Counted from the first letter of the stretch, positions 18,121 through 28,369 are shown. The stretch: DNA of 64,000 nucleotides from Moraxella osloensis (GCF_009867135.1 NZ_CP047226.1:1240001-1304000), one strand, 5' to 3'. The notes: generated by a model from the letters alone, not told the origin. Program-made: numbers and translations.

Positions 18121-18903
18121 ATGGTCGCCCACAACCCCATACCCAATTTTCAAACCTCAACTGATTCTACGCCGCCATCCATCTCGCAAGCCATCACTCC
18201 CCAGTTTCGAGAAATCGACTACGGCAATAACGTTGCCCAGCGTACCCTGTGCGTTTTGGTGTTGGATTTGTCAGGCTCAATGGCGATACGCTCAGGCAAT
18301 GGCGACAAACGCCGTATCGATATGCTCAATGAAGGGATTGAAGCGTTTTATCATGATTTGATGAAAGATGAAACAGCACGTAACCGTGTGCGTTTAGCCA
18401 TTGTCATCGTGGGCGGGGTCAATGACACTGCAGAGCTGATGATGGATTGGACAGATGCGATTGATTTTTTCCCCATTAAATTTCGTGAAAATGGCATGAC
18501 GCCGCTCGGGCAAGGTATGTTACTTGCGCTCAATTTGATTGAGCAAGAGCGTATCAATCTACGCGACAACGGTATCAATTATACCCGTCCTTGGGTTATT
18601 GCCATGACGGATGGTCTGCCCACCGACAGCCAAGATGTGTGGCAGGCGGCTATCAACCAATGTCACCAAGCCGAGCAAAATAATCAATGTATTATTTATC
18701 CGATTGCCATTGATGCGGGCGTGCAAGAAGTTAAGATGCTCAAGCAACTGTCGATTTTAACCCCGCCCGTGCATCTCAACTCCGTTAAATTTGTCGAATT
18801 TTTTGTGTGGTTGTCCGCGAGTCTTAAGACCGTGTCACAATCTGCGCCTGGAGAAACCGTGCAATTAGGGAGTATCTCACCGTGGGCGACCATTCAAAGT
18901 TGA
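18121..18903 (+). CDS. VWA-domain protein (TerY/YegL-like)
   Basis: A 260-residue cytoplasmic von Willebrand A protein. The metal-ion-dependent adhesion site is intact: D49-x-S51-x-S53 in VLDLSGSM, a conserved threonine in GMTPLGQGM, and the aspartate in MTDGLPTD. It belongs with TerY and E. coli YegL, which occur beside a PP2C phosphatase and a kinase; the next two genes are exactly those. In that triad the VWA protein is thought to act as scaffold or target. AGGA lies 8 bases before the ATG. The leader has a short inverted repeat, GGTATC (18061-18066) with GATACC (18079-18084). It appears to be the first gene of a long same-strand block that runs to about 33.4 kb. Confidence 0.88.
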   Translation: MVAHNPIPNFQTSTDSTPPSISQAITPQFREIDYGNNVAQRTLCVLVLDLSGSMAIRSGNGDKRRIDMLNEGIEAFYHDLMKDETARNRVRLAIVIVGGVNDTAELMMDWTDAIDFFPIKFRENGMTPLGQGMLLALNLIEQERINLRDNGINYTRPWVIAMTDGLPTDSQDVWQAAINQCHQAEQNNQCIIYPIAIDAGVQEVKMLKQLSILTPPVHLNSVKFVEFFVWLSASLKTVSQSAPGETVQLGSISPWATIQS

Positions 18904-18965
18904 GGGTAAAGACAATCACCTGCAACGCTCATGATAATAAAAAAACCTAAAAAAAATTGGGGATA

Positions 18966-21059
18966 ATGATGAACCAAACCACGGATTTGTTCGCGCAATC
19001 ATCGCAATCATCAGTCCAACCATCTTGGCAAGTGTATGGCGCATCCAGTATTGGTAAATCCCATATCGACAGCAACCTGCCCAATCAAGACAGTATCTAT
19101 TTGCAAAAAACCGAACACGGTATGGTCGCTGTGGTATGTGATGGGGCGGGCTCGGCAAAATTTAGCCAAGCGGGGGCAGCGTTTTTTAGTCAATCCATTG
19201 GAAAAATGCTGCTCAGTCTCGGTGTTAGTCAGAGTGTCAGTATCAGCGGCATTGCGTTTGATTTGGTGCAAGTCAAACAGCAAATTATCGAGCAATTATC
19301 ACAAATACGCCTCGACCTGCAGTCGCAGCTACCCGCTGAATCGAGCCTAAGAGATTATCATACCACCTTTACTGGGCTACTCATCCATGCTAATCATCAA
19401 GCCATATTGGTGCAAATCGGTGATAGTCCCCTTATCACCAGCCAATTTGTTGTCCGCCATCCTCACATTGATTATTTCACCAACTTGCAAGTGTACGGGG
19501 ATGATAGCAAGAATGAATACGTCAATGAGACGCATTTTATCACCCAAGACAATTGGCAATCCTTTTTAAGGGTTGAGCCCATTGATTTATCGCAAGTGGA
19601 CTGTCTTGCACTGATGTCGGATGGCTGTGCGGACTTGGTATTTGAAGGGGCAAGTGTTACGCCCAAAATTTACCGCCCTTTTTTTGGTAACTTGCTGTTT
19701 AATTTAACCCAAAGTCAAAGCTCACAGCAGGGCAGCGCGATTATTGAACAGGCGCTTGGCAACCCTGCAACCTATCGATTAACCGGTGATGATAAATCCT
19801 TGGTGGTGTTATTAAAAAATCAACAGCATTATCAAAACCTTGAACCGATGGTTGAGGGGCAAAATGAAAACCTAGCGAATGCACCAAATAATCCCACGGT
19901 TTGGCATACCGATGCTGTCAATCATAAAAATCCCCGTGCAACTAGCACGCCTGATGACGTAGCATTTAATGACATAAGCTCTCATAGCATCAATAACATA
20001 GCGCTTACCCCAAATCCGCACTCTGACAGTGTTGTACATACTGCTCCTGCAACTCTAGCAGCTACAGCGTCACAGGTGTTGCCCCCTTCGCAGTCCGTCA
20101 GTGACTCAACCAGACAGCGGCGTAATACCGCTATGATGGCTGGCGCCGCGATGCTCATTGGCACAGGTATATTGGGCTGGATAAATAAAGATCGATTGCT
20201 GCCCACGCAAACTGTCAACAATGCCAATACTGCGGCATCGATGGCGAGCACAACGCCCACCTCGGCCATAACGACCCCACTGACCGCGCACGCACTGGGT
20301 GATTCCTATGCCATTGACTTGAGCAAAGCCGCAGCGGTTACCGATAGTGGCAATCCGAGCGATGATCCCATCTTGAAGGTAATAATAGCCAGCCCGCAAG
20401 GTCAGTCTATCGATGTCATCGAGCAAAACTCCAAACGAACAAGCAGCGCTAAAACTAAAAACGACAATAAAAACGAAAACAAAAATAGTGTGAGTCAGCC
20501 CTTATTATCCGCCACTGTGACCACGGTGGTCGCTAATAAAAACCCAACGGTTGCCAGTGGCGCAGCGAGTACAGCGTTGCAAAAGCAAGATACCGAGCCT
20601 ACTTTGGCGGCTACTTTGACCGACTCACAATTTAACAATCATGCTGTCAAACTTGCGGCTAAAGCAAGCTGCTTGCCAGTTACCGATACCCATGATTTGA
20701 CAAGTTTAGGGGTCACCATCCAGCCCACCATGCATTACTACAACTGCCAAATTAGCTTGCCTATCAAATCGATAACCAGCCAAATAGCGGAATTAAGCAA
20801 AAAGACGGAAATCTTGGATAGTCTGACGCTCGATAAAGGGTTAGCAGAAATTTTAACTAGCTCTACCAGCCATACAGCAGCTACCGCCTCATCGGTTACG
20901 GGTACGGGGTTGCCTGCTAGCACGGTCAGCGATTCTAGCGGCAATCAGCAAATACAGCTATACTATTTGGGTGTTACTGACCCAGTAAATCATATGAGTG
21001 CCGCTGCTAGCACTGAGTTAGCCGCTTTACCCACCTCATCTGCCCATCTGAAGAGATAG
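18966..21059 (+). CDS. Membrane-anchored PP2C-type Ser/Thr phosphatase
   Basis: The N-terminal half (about residues 20-290) is a PP2C phosphatase. Metal-binding motifs are present: NQD42, VCDGAGS with D59, QIGDSPL, LMSDGCADLV and GDDKSLVVL. A disordered Asn/Thr/Pro linker follows, then one transmembrane segment near residues 390-405 (MMAGAAMLIGTGILGWI) with lysine and arginine after it. The remaining about 290 residues are low-complexity Thr/Ala/Ser-rich with a Cys-containing segment (ASCLPVT... YYNCQISL), presumably periplasmic. It corresponds to E. coli YegK but carries an added membrane anchor and outer domain. The start is one of two adjacent ATGs after GGGG. The kinase gene begins 3 bp after its stop, so expression is coupled. 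Confidence 0.86.
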   Translation: MMNQTTDLFAQSSQSSVQPSWQVYGASSIGKSHIDSNLPNQDSIYLQKTEHGMVAVVCDGAGSAKFSQAGAAFFSQSIGKMLLSLGVSQSVSISGIAFDLVQVKQQIIEQLSQIRLDLQSQLPAESSLRDYHTTFTGLLIHANHQAILVQIGDSPLITSQFVVRHPHIDYFTNLQVYGDDSKNEYVNETHFITQDNWQSFLRVEPIDLSQVDCLALMSDGCADLVFEGASVTPKIYRPFFGNLLFNLTQSQSSQQGSAIIEQALGNPATYRLTGDDKSLVVLLKNQQHYQNLEPMVEGQNENLANAPNNPTVWHTDAVNHKNPRATSTPDDVAFNDISSHSINNIALTPNPHSDSVVHTAPATLAATASQVLPPSQSVSDSTRQRRNTAMMAGAAMLIGTGILGWINKDRLLPTQTVNNANTAASMASTTPTSAITTPLTAHALGDSYAIDLSKAAAVTDSGNPSDDPILKVIIASPQGQSIDVIEQNSKRTSSAKTKNDNKNENKNSVSQPLLSATVTTVVANKNPTVASGAASTALQKQDTEPTLAATLTDSQFNNHAVKLAAKASCLPVTDTHDLTSLGVTIQPTMHYYNCQISLPIKSITSQIAELSKKTEILDSLTLDKGLAEILTSSTSHTAATASSVTGTGLPASTVSDSSGNQQIQLYYLGVTDPVNHMSAAASTELAALPTSSAHLKR

Positions 21060-21062
21060 TCC

Positions 21063-23612
21063 ATGCCGTATTTAATTGCAAACAATCAGCGTATCACCAT
21101 TGATTTGCCTATCTCTCATGAGATCGGCTCTGGCGGTATGGGCATTGTCTACCGTCTTGGTAATCTGTTAGGCACGGGCAATTTGGTGGCAAAAATCTTT
21201 AAAAATCCCACCGACCCCAAAAATCCCAGCCTTGCCAAACTACAAGCCATGATGGCGCGCCCGCCTGAGCATATTTATCAAGTGATTAATGGGGTAGGGT
21301 ATACCCAGTTTGCTTGGGTGAGACATCTGATTGTCGGCGAGCATGATGAGCTCATTGGCTATGCCATGCCAGAGCTGGACTTTGATAGGTCGTTATCGCT
21401 CAATCCTTTTATGTACCCACGAGAAGCGGCAAAACTGACCGCGTATCAGCAGAGTCTCAATTATCGTGTGCAGCTGTGTGCCAATATTAGCGCCTTGATG
21501 GCGGATTTACATGGTCATGGGCATGCCTTTATTGATTTTAAAGAAGCCAATATACGCCTGATGCCAGAGCCAAGCACGGGCCTGGATGATGATTATAAAG
21601 GCTTTATCGTTGGGTTTATCGACTGTGATAGCTATCGTATTACTGGCAGTGATGGCAGCGTTTATCCCAGTCCTGTCATATCCCCTGAAATGACCAGTCC
21701 TGAATATCATGAACACAAAGATATTGGTTTATTGGATGAAAAACACGACCGTTTTGTACTGGCGATTGAGCTGTTTAAAATTTTAAACAATGGTATTCAT
21801 CCGTTTTATTTTATCCCTGTGTCAGACCGATTGAAAAATGCTGCCCATCGCAACACCGACCAATTTATCAAAGAGCGGCTATATGCTTACGGCTTGCAGC
21901 CACAGCCAGAAATTGCACCGCTAAAAAACAGTATTCATGTGTGTTGGGATGACCAAACCCGTGCGATGTTTGATAAAGCGTTTTTATCTACCCATCCAAC
22001 TGATCGTCCAAGCGCCGCCGAGTGGGAAAACCATCTGCGCGGATTGGTTCAACACCGCCAGTTTAAAGTGTGTGAGAATTATCCCAATGATGCCAGCCAC
22101 ATTCATTTTGTCGGTAAACCCTGTCATCGCTGTCTGTTTTTAACCGTACCTAACAACCCGTTAACCACGCCCGTCACGCCTGTACCTGTAATCAGCGCTG
22201 CAGCGACAACCAGCGTCTGGCAGACCACGCCCACCCGTGCTTCTGTAGCGTCAACTGCCGCGAATCACCCAAGTCATCAGTCAAATCAGCAGCCAAGCGC
22301 GGCTTTGAGCGGTTTGATGGATGATGAGACATTGGCAAATAATCGTCGGCTTGAACAATCGCTCAATACCCAGGCTAACAGTCACACGGGCATACCGAGC
22401 CAGCCCATCAATGTAGTCAGTGCAGTGAATGCAGTCGATGACACGACCCAAACACCGGCGACTCATTCAATGGCGATGCCAGATACAATGCTAGATACGA
22501 TGACAGCTGCAATAACAGCACCTGCGCATCACACTGATACTACAGAGACGACACCCACTTCGCCACCGCACACAACTTCTGCCGGTGAGGTATCTGTCAA
22601 AAAGCCCTCTAAAGGGTGGCTGATAGCGATGATTGCTGCCCTAATTGCTGGCCTAGTGGCAATCGGTGGCTATGGCGTATCAACATTAAAATCCGCCTCA
22701 ACACCCACAACATCACAATCCGCCACTAGCAATCAGTCCGATAATACCAAAGCGGCAAGTAGCGATGACAATTCACAAAAAAAACCGAAAAGCCAAACCA
22801 AAAGCCAAAATAGTTACACTACCATCATCAAATCGCTGCCGACTGCAAAAGCCACTATGACGCAAGCGCTTAAAGCGCACAATGGCTTTTTTGCTTCCTC
22901 GTCGCAAACTAGCGTAGCCAAGCTGTATCAAGACACGCTCGGTATTAGCCCTGAGTTTTTTGATAACGTAGTCAAGGTGGGTGAGTTTGCCGAGCCATCG
23001 CTCAAACAGCTGCAAGAGCTGGGTTACAGCCAAGATATCGATGCGACAAAGCAATACTCGATTGAAGCCTTTCATAACGCGGATATGGGATATTTTAAAC
23101 AGCAGCCCACGAATAAAACGCTCGCCAAACAACTCAATGAAGCGGCAAAAAGCTATTACTGGCGCAAAAAAGACCCAAAAGCCGCCGTTTATCTTCAAGC
23201 GCAAGCGGTCAAAAACAACCCCAATCAAGGCGAATATGCGGCCAATTTCGCTTATTATTTATTTAAAAATAACTATCCTTATAGCAAATCTTTTTTGCTT
23301 TATGCGCTACAAACGCCGCGTGATAGCAGCAAATACCCCAACACTTATATGATTGAATTGGCCGCGGCAATGGCATTGCAAGCGGGTGATGACAAGGGCG
23401 CGGTGGGATCGTTATTGGCACAGTTTTATACCACGGACGATCAACAAAAACGTTGCCAAAACATGTTAAATTATCCGCAAACCTATCCAGAACTGGTACC
23501 CATCGCTGAGAAAGTATTAGCCATTATCGACCAGCAAAACAGTAGCGGCGCCAATCCTGTGCCCGCTGAGTGCTTACCGCCATACAACTGGGTGGTTGGA
23601 TCGTCAAATTAG
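21063..23612 (+). CDS. Membrane-anchored Ser/Thr protein kinase (YegI-like)
   Basis: A divergent protein kinase of 849 residues. The glycine loop EIGSGGMGIVY (20-30), VAKIF lysine K44, catalytic loop FIDFKEANIR (D158, K160, N163; no classical HRD) and metal site IDCDS (D187) are in order, so it may be active. A Cys cluster (CENY... CHRC) after the kinase domain (about residues 336-358) resembles a zinc ribbon. A Thr/Pro linker leads to a transmembrane helix at about 518-540 (GWLIAMIAALIAGLVAIGGYG). The C-terminal about 290 residues, probably periplasmic, contain TPR/SEL1-like helical stretches. It is the third member of the VWA-PP2C-kinase triad and starts 3 bp after the phosphatase gene. Confidence 0.86.
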   Translation: MPYLIANNQRITIDLPISHEIGSGGMGIVYRLGNLLGTGNLVAKIFKNPTDPKNPSLAKLQAMMARPPEHIYQVINGVGYTQFAWVRHLIVGEHDELIGYAMPELDFDRSLSLNPFMYPREAAKLTAYQQSLNYRVQLCANISALMADLHGHGHAFIDFKEANIRLMPEPSTGLDDDYKGFIVGFIDCDSYRITGSDGSVYPSPVISPEMTSPEYHEHKDIGLLDEKHDRFVLAIELFKILNNGIHPFYFIPVSDRLKNAAHRNTDQFIKERLYAYGLQPQPEIAPLKNSIHVCWDDQTRAMFDKAFLSTHPTDRPSAAEWENHLRGLVQHRQFKVCENYPNDASHIHFVGKPCHRCLFLTVPNNPLTTPVTPVPVISAAATTSVWQTTPTRASVASTAANHPSHQSNQQPSAALSGLMDDETLANNRRLEQSLNTQANSHTGIPSQPINVVSAVNAVDDTTQTPATHSMAMPDTMLDTMTAAITAPAHHTDTTETTPTSPPHTTSAGEVSVKKPSKGWLIAMIAALIAGLVAIGGYGVSTLKSASTPTTSQSATSNQSDNTKAASSDDNSQKKPKSQTKSQNSYTTIIKSLPTAKATMTQALKAHNGFFASSSQTSVAKLYQDTLGISPEFFDNVVKVGEFAEPSLKQLQELGYSQDIDATKQYSIEAFHNADMGYFKQQPTNKTLAKQLNEAAKSYYWRKKDPKAAVYLQAQAVKNNPNQGEYAANFAYYLFKNNYPYSKSFLLYALQTPRDSSKYPNTYMIELAAAMALQAGDDKGAVGSLLAQFYTTDDQQKRCQNMLNYPQTYPELVPIAEKVLAIIDQQNSSGANPVPAECLPPYNWVVGSSN

Positions 23613-23653
23613 TTTATCAAATTGAAAATATGAAAATAGGGTAGTAAACATCT

Positions 23654-24502
23654 ATGATTATTGTCTGCCAACAATGTGGTCAAAAATTACCAAAAACTGC
23701 GGTTATGTGCCCAAATTGTGGCAGTCGTCAGTTTGCGCAACAATCTGATAATCATACTCAGCCGCAGCCAGAACATTCTACTTGGCAAAGTTATACGCCA
23801 AATCCATCTGCAGGCAATTATCAACCGACCGATATGCCAGCTGTTCAGGCTAGTCAACCCACGCAGCAACCTGCTCAACCAATCTATGCACAGCCTAACC
23901 CTAACTATGAACATCCTAATTATGAACAGCCTGGTATTGCTCAGGCGTCAAATCCACCCGCAGCGCAATCCACTGACTATGCAAATCCTTATGTCGCTCC
24001 TGCAGTACAGCCACAACAACCTAGCCAATACCCAACACCCGCTACCAATCAGCTGCCTTCGACCGCGCTGCAGACACGTAAGCCGGCTCATACCATGCTG
24101 TATGCAGGTTTTGTGCGCCGCGCATTGGCGTATCTATTTGATTTAGCGTTAGTCAGTTTATTGTTGGGATTGGCTTATCAATTATTGTTGCCGCAGGTTT
24201 TACCGCAGCTTGGTATTCGTGGGTTTAGCGATCAAACGCTTGCCTTGATAGCGTATGGATTTTATTTGTTTTATATGACGTTATTGACCTGTTTGGGACG
24301 ACAAGCAACGGTGGGCAAGGTGATTATGGGTATGTGGGTGTTTGGTATGCAGGGTCAACGGGTTAATTTTTTCCATGCGTTAATCCGCGAAACCTTAAAA
24401 CTTATCTTATTGCCATTTGGTTTTTTGATGTGGTTTACCGCCCGTAAACAAACGCTGCATGATTTAATCGCCCGCACGGTGGTGTTGTATGACCCCAATT
24501 AA
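23654..24502 (+). CDS. Zinc-ribbon and RDD-domain membrane protein
   Basis: 282 residues. An N-terminal zinc ribbon (C5-x2-C8 and C19-x2-C22) is followed by a Pro/Gln/Tyr-rich linker of about 120 residues. The C-terminal RDD domain starts at YAGFVRRALAYLFDLALVS, has two or three transmembrane segments and the family pattern GRQATVGKVIMGMWV ... RQTLHDLIARTVV. RDD proteins are poorly understood; some affect ion transport. The cytoplasmic ribbon and flexible linker suggest a protein-protein docking role. It lies 42 bp after the kinase gene and 50 bp before the SEDS gene, so it is probably part of the same operon. Confidence 0.8.
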   Translation: MIIVCQQCGQKLPKTAVMCPNCGSRQFAQQSDNHTQPQPEHSTWQSYTPNPSAGNYQPTDMPAVQASQPTQQPAQPIYAQPNPNYEHPNYEQPGIAQASNPPAAQSTDYANPYVAPAVQPQQPSQYPTPATNQLPSTALQTRKPAHTMLYAGFVRRALAYLFDLALVSLLLGLAYQLLLPQVLPQLGIRGFSDQTLALIAYGFYLFYMTLLTCLGRQATVGKVIMGMWVFGMQGQRVNFFHALIRETLKLILLPFGFLMWFTARKQTLHDLIARTVVLYDPN

Positions 24503-24552
24503 TTTTTAAACAGGGATAGCAATAAAAAAAGTTAATCAATTTGGAAACCCCC

Positions 24553-26769
24553 ATGCTAAACATAGTGAGTCGTACAAAAGCCAGCAAAAAACCCAACGCC
24601 AAAGCGCAAACGTTGAGCGAAATCATGATTTTGGCGGTGGTATGGCTCCTGTTAATTGGCGCATTTTTACTGGCAGATTACGCCCATTCACCCAAACTGC
24701 AGCGTTATCAACTCGAATTGATGAGCTATACTGAAGGCATCGCCAAACCGCAACTGCTCAGCAAATATTGTGGCGACAATGTCATTACTAATCTGTATGA
24801 CAACCGTAATGACCCCAATTATGGCATGACTCAAGCCTGTTCCCAAGCCAGTCAGCCCACACAATTAATGAGTGAGGCAAAGCAACATTTTGCCAAAACC
24901 CAACAAGCCTTAGCGGCCGCATGGCAAGCCCAAGGCAAACAGCAACGCCAAACTGAGCTGGTTGAAAATGAAACCGAAGTAAATTTGGGTGGCGATAAAC
25001 TCAGCAATCGCCAAAATTGGCTACACCTTAACGCTAGCGGGCAACTCGATAGTTTAGACAACCTAATGGCGGTAAAAACCGATAAATTCTCGCCCGCCGA
25101 CCAAGCCAATTTTGCGGTGTCATTGCTTGCGGTTGCCGATGGCAATCGACGTTTTGCCTACAATCGCCTGTTTAGCAATCAGCCTGCCATTGCCAAACTG
25201 TTAAATCAATCGGCAAATGATGTTGCCAGTATCTATGACGCCAATAACAACCAACAAAAAGCCCTGCAAGCGAACAATCTACTGCCGTTAATTGGCACGC
25301 CCATGTATTTGGGAATGCTCACTCAGGTGTGTATTTGGTCATGGGTGACGTGGGGCTTGCTATGGCTGTCTCGGCGTAAGCATTGGCTGGAAGTGTTACC
25401 GATAGCCATCACCGTGTGGGGGTTGGTCATTGCGGGTGTTAGCCATACAGTGATATTGCCGATGAGGGTGGGGGGCGTGCTGTTTTGCGTCGGCGTGCTA
25501 CTGAGTGTATTGACGATTTTTTCCCCCATGCGTCGGTTGATGGAAAAATTCCCCGACAACCGTACCATGCTGTCATCTGCGTGGATTTATCCGTTGTTTG
25601 TAGGCTTTACCACCTTTGGCTTGATGATTTTATTTGATTTAAGCACCCGTAGTTATCTGTCACTGCGTTATATTTTTCTCAATCATTTCAAAGATTTGTT
25701 TTGGTGTTTTGTGTTTATTAGCCTGGCTTGCCCGATTAGCAGTTTGCTGAGTTGGGGGCTTAAAACCCTCATTGCCAATAACTTACTACACAGCAGTTGG
25801 GGCAATGTTAAATCGGCGATGACTAAAGCACGTGTGTGGCTGCTTGCTTTTGCGGTGGGCTATTTGGGCTTGGCAGTGTTGATTCACAGTGACAGTGCGA
25901 AAGTCGCTGAACTGTCAAAAATTTGGCTGATGGTGTTTTTGGGTGTGTTTTTGGCGATTAACCAACGCGGCTTGATTAATCATCTGTTTTTCCGCTCCAA
26001 AAAAATGACCCTGCTGCTTGCTTTTGCGGTGGTGTTGCCGTTTATCGCACTGGGTATTGCCAATGAAAAAGGCACCATGCTGGTATTTTTGTTTTTGTTT
26101 ACCTTTTTGGTAGGCGTGGCGCTATCCAACAAAATTTTCCAAATGGGCGGACGGGGTTACATTTTGGGCGTGTTGTCGAGTACCGCGATTTTGCTTTTGC
26201 TGATGATGGTGTTGGTGAATTTAAGCGGATTTGATGCGCGTACTGCCGAGCGGGTCAATGCGTGGGTCAATCCGTTTGTGGCGAGCAACGATCAGATGGC
26301 GATTTTGCATTGGTTTCGCGATAGTGTGCCGATGATTGGCTATGGGTTTGGCGATATTCCGTGGTGTGGTTATCATTTATCGGGCTGTCAGGGCGTGCCG
26401 CTACAGATGCAAAGTGACTATACGATTACCTCGGTGATGGCAGTGGTGGGTATCGGGGCTAGTGTGGTGCTGATGATGGTGTATTTTGCGTGGCTTGCGT
26501 TGATGGCCCGTCAGCAGATGGCGTTTGCCAGTGAGCAGATGAAATCACGGCTGTTGTCGGGTGGTTATTTTTTGCTGGCGTGGGTGATTTTGCTGTGGGT
26601 GGTGATTACGGTGTTTCAGGCACTTGTCACCATTTCGGGGAATTTAGGAATTTTACCGCTCACAGGGGTGACGTTGCCGTTTTTAAGTTATGGCACCAGT
26701 AACTTATGGCTCAATAGTATTATGCTCAGTTTGGCGCTGTTTCAGCCAAAGTTGATGATTAGGGAATAG
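24553..26769 (+). CDS. SEDS-family (FtsW/RodA-like) protein with N-terminal extracytoplasmic domain
   Basis: A polytopic protein of 738 residues whose C-terminus has the SEDS signature (NLGILPLTGVTLPFLSYGTSNLWLNS), as in RodA and FtsW, the peptidoglycan glycosyltransferases that polymerise lipid II. The residues HLSGCQ... before it match the region containing the large extracellular loop. Unlike RodA or FtsW (about 370-410 residues), it starts with one transmembrane helix (about 15-40), a soluble, probably periplasmic stretch of about 200 residues with a Cys pair (SKYCGD ... TQACSQA), and only then the membrane core. ATG 24553 follows GGAA; the upstream TTG is less likely. The cognate transpeptidase is encoded 2 kb downstream, beyond the nuclease/TA insert. 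Confidence 0.82.
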   Translation: MLNIVSRTKASKKPNAKAQTLSEIMILAVVWLLLIGAFLLADYAHSPKLQRYQLELMSYTEGIAKPQLLSKYCGDNVITNLYDNRNDPNYGMTQACSQASQPTQLMSEAKQHFAKTQQALAAAWQAQGKQQRQTELVENETEVNLGGDKLSNRQNWLHLNASGQLDSLDNLMAVKTDKFSPADQANFAVSLLAVADGNRRFAYNRLFSNQPAIAKLLNQSANDVASIYDANNNQQKALQANNLLPLIGTPMYLGMLTQVCIWSWVTWGLLWLSRRKHWLEVLPIAITVWGLVIAGVSHTVILPMRVGGVLFCVGVLLSVLTIFSPMRRLMEKFPDNRTMLSSAWIYPLFVGFTTFGLMILFDLSTRSYLSLRYIFLNHFKDLFWCFVFISLACPISSLLSWGLKTLIANNLLHSSWGNVKSAMTKARVWLLAFAVGYLGLAVLIHSDSAKVAELSKIWLMVFLGVFLAINQRGLINHLFFRSKKMTLLLAFAVVLPFIALGIANEKGTMLVFLFLFTFLVGVALSNKIFQMGGRGYILGVLSSTAILLLLMMVLVNLSGFDARTAERVNAWVNPFVASNDQMAILHWFRDSVPMIGYGFGDIPWCGYHLSGCQGVPLQMQSDYTITSVMAVVGIGASVVLMMVYFAWLALMARQQMAFASEQMKSRLLSGGYFLLAWVILLWVVITVFQALVTISGNLGILPLTGVTLPFLSYGTSNLWLNSIMLSLALFQPKLMIRE

Positions 26770-26778
26770 GGAAGATTT

Positions 26779-28086
26779 GTGGCTATACCAAGTTTTGAAG
26801 AAGTATTGACGTTTATTTTTAAAAAAGTTAGGAATCGTCTTTCCACAAAGACAAGTCATGGAGTGCTTGCAATAGCTTTGCGGAAGAAATATGAAATTAA
26901 AGAGATTTCTTATTGTTCATTTTGGAATAGATATGGCTTAATAACAAGATTTGAAGATTTTGATAAAGTTGATAATGAAAAATTAGGAAAACCATATAGA
27001 GGTGGTGAGGACTTTTATGAAAATTTGTGTTTATTTGGCTGTGATGTTTTAAAGGCATTTGGTTTAATTACTGGCTATAAGAATAATGGATTAAAAGACT
27101 ATAATTTTTTAGGCGCTAATTTTGATGGAAATATAAATTTAAATGTTCTTAAAACAAAAACTGACTATCGACAAGGTCTAAAATTTTTAGCAAATGCTAT
27201 TGTAAATAACGGTTATGAAATGGCAACTTATCTCAAAATTCCTTATAACCATGAAATTGCAAAAAAAGATATTGTTTATAAAATTCAGTCATTTAACAAA
27301 CGAATTTATGATAATCAAGACCTTTTTTTATGCCAACTTGAAAAAGATTTATTATCTACATTAGACCAAATATTTAGTAAAAAAGAGTTCAAGGAAAATA
27401 ATAAAAATTTTGATATAAATCAACTTTTGGATATTCTTGAAATAAATGCAGACTTAAGAACCAAACTCGATGAAGTACAACAGCAATCTTCTGAAAAAAT
27501 TTTAAGTCTAAAACAACAAATTGAAATTTTAAATTTACAGATTGAGAAATTAAAAACTATCTCACAAAAAGACGTGTTCTCACATGAAGAACTAAATCTT
27601 GAAGAAACTTTATTACAAAAACTTAAACAACTGCATCCAACTGCTTTTGAAAAATTTTCACTCGAATTAATTAAAAATGTTGCGTTGGCTCGTGGCGGCG
27701 AAGTCGAAATTTTCCATAACGGTCAAGTCGGTGATGGCGGAGTAGATGGGATAATTGAAGCACCAAAAACATTTGGTAAAGGTAAAGAAAAAGTTTTTGT
27801 GCAATGTAAACGTTATGACAAAACCTCAATCGGTAGACCTGAACTACAAGCCTTTGCTGGAGCAATGCTAACCGAAGATATCACAGTCGGAATTTTTATC
27901 ACAACTTCTACCTTCTCAAAACAAGCTATTAACTATGTTGAAGAATTAGAGAATAAGGGTAAAAGCATTGAGCTTTTTGATGGTCAAAGAATCATAAAGC
28001 ATATGTTACGAAACAAGATTGCTGTAAGTGAAAAAATAACATCATCCTTTGAAATTGACGAAAGTTATTTTGATAAATTTAATTAA
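26779..28086 (+). CDS. Mrr-type restriction endonuclease
   Basis: 435 residues. The C-terminal third is an Mrr_cat/PD-(D/E)xK nuclease: HPTAFEKFSLELIKNVALARGGEVEI, then G318-D-G-G-V-D323-G and VFVQ342-C-K344, followed by a structured tail. A coiled coil covers about residues 225-270 (KLDEVQQQSSEKILSLKQQIEIL). The N-terminal half is unrecognised and may sense a target. Such solitary nucleases often act as type IV, modification-dependent restriction enzymes; no methyltransferase is nearby. Base use is strikingly AT-rich compared with the flanking genes, indicating recent transfer. It starts at GTG 26779, 9 bp after the SEDS gene, with GGGAAG upstream. Confidence 0.83.
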   Translation: MAIPSFEEVLTFIFKKVRNRLSTKTSHGVLAIALRKKYEIKEISYCSFWNRYGLITRFEDFDKVDNEKLGKPYRGGEDFYENLCLFGCDVLKAFGLITGYKNNGLKDYNFLGANFDGNINLNVLKTKTDYRQGLKFLANAIVNNGYEMATYLKIPYNHEIAKKDIVYKIQSFNKRIYDNQDLFLCQLEKDLLSTLDQIFSKKEFKENNKNFDINQLLDILEINADLRTKLDEVQQQSSEKILSLKQQIEILNLQIEKLKTISQKDVFSHEELNLEETLLQKLKQLHPTAFEKFSLELIKNVALARGGEVEIFHNGQVGDGGVDGIIEAPKTFGKGKEKVFVQCKRYDKTSIGRPELQAFAGAMLTEDITVGIFITTSTFSKQAINYVEELENKGKSIELFDGQRIIKHMLRNKIAVSEKITSSFEIDESYFDKFN

Positions 28087-28087
28087 G

Positions 28088-28369
28088 CTAAGCTAACGTA
28101 ATCAGTTCTGGCTTTTTTTCCAAAAGCCGCATGAGCGTAATCGTTGCCCCTGTAGGGTGTCTTGTACCTTGCTCCCAATTTTGTAACGTGCGAGAACTTA
28201 TATTTAACTTATCGGCGAATTGTGCCTGTGTTAGTCCTGTTTTAGCTCGGATCGCCTTAATATCTGGCAACTCATAACTAAAAACACGGCTTGGCTCGGC
28301 TTCGCCTTTGGCAATGCTTAATGCTTGAGAAAGAGATAATGATAAATCATCATAAAATTCATTGCTCAT
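28088..28369 (-). CDS. higA: HigA-like antitoxin with HTH
   Basis: 93 residues with an Xre/Cro-type helix-turn-helix at about 38-75 (IRAKTGLTQAQFADKLNISSRTLQNWEQGTRHP). This is the compact HigA2/NadS-type architecture that binds DNA and the toxin. It is encoded after its toxin, overlapping it by 11 bp, the toxin-first order of the HigBA group. It ends one base past the stop of the Mrr gene, in the opposite direction. It would be expected to repress its own operon through the inverted repeat upstream of higB. Confidence 0.85.
   Translation of the reverse strand: MSNEFYDDLSLSLSQALSIAKGEAEPSRVFSYELPDIKAIRAKTGLTQAQFADKLNISSRTLQNWEQGTRHPTGATITLMRLLEKKPELITLA

Noticed and set aside
19345-19357. 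AGCCTAAGAGAT stretch in the PP2C gene
   Set aside because: Shares only AGCCTAAG with the uptake-like motif and lacks the flanking bases; not counted as a copy.
22773-23228. 151-codon minus-strand frame
   Set aside because: Lies entirely within the kinase gene on the opposite strand; composition is that of a shadow frame.
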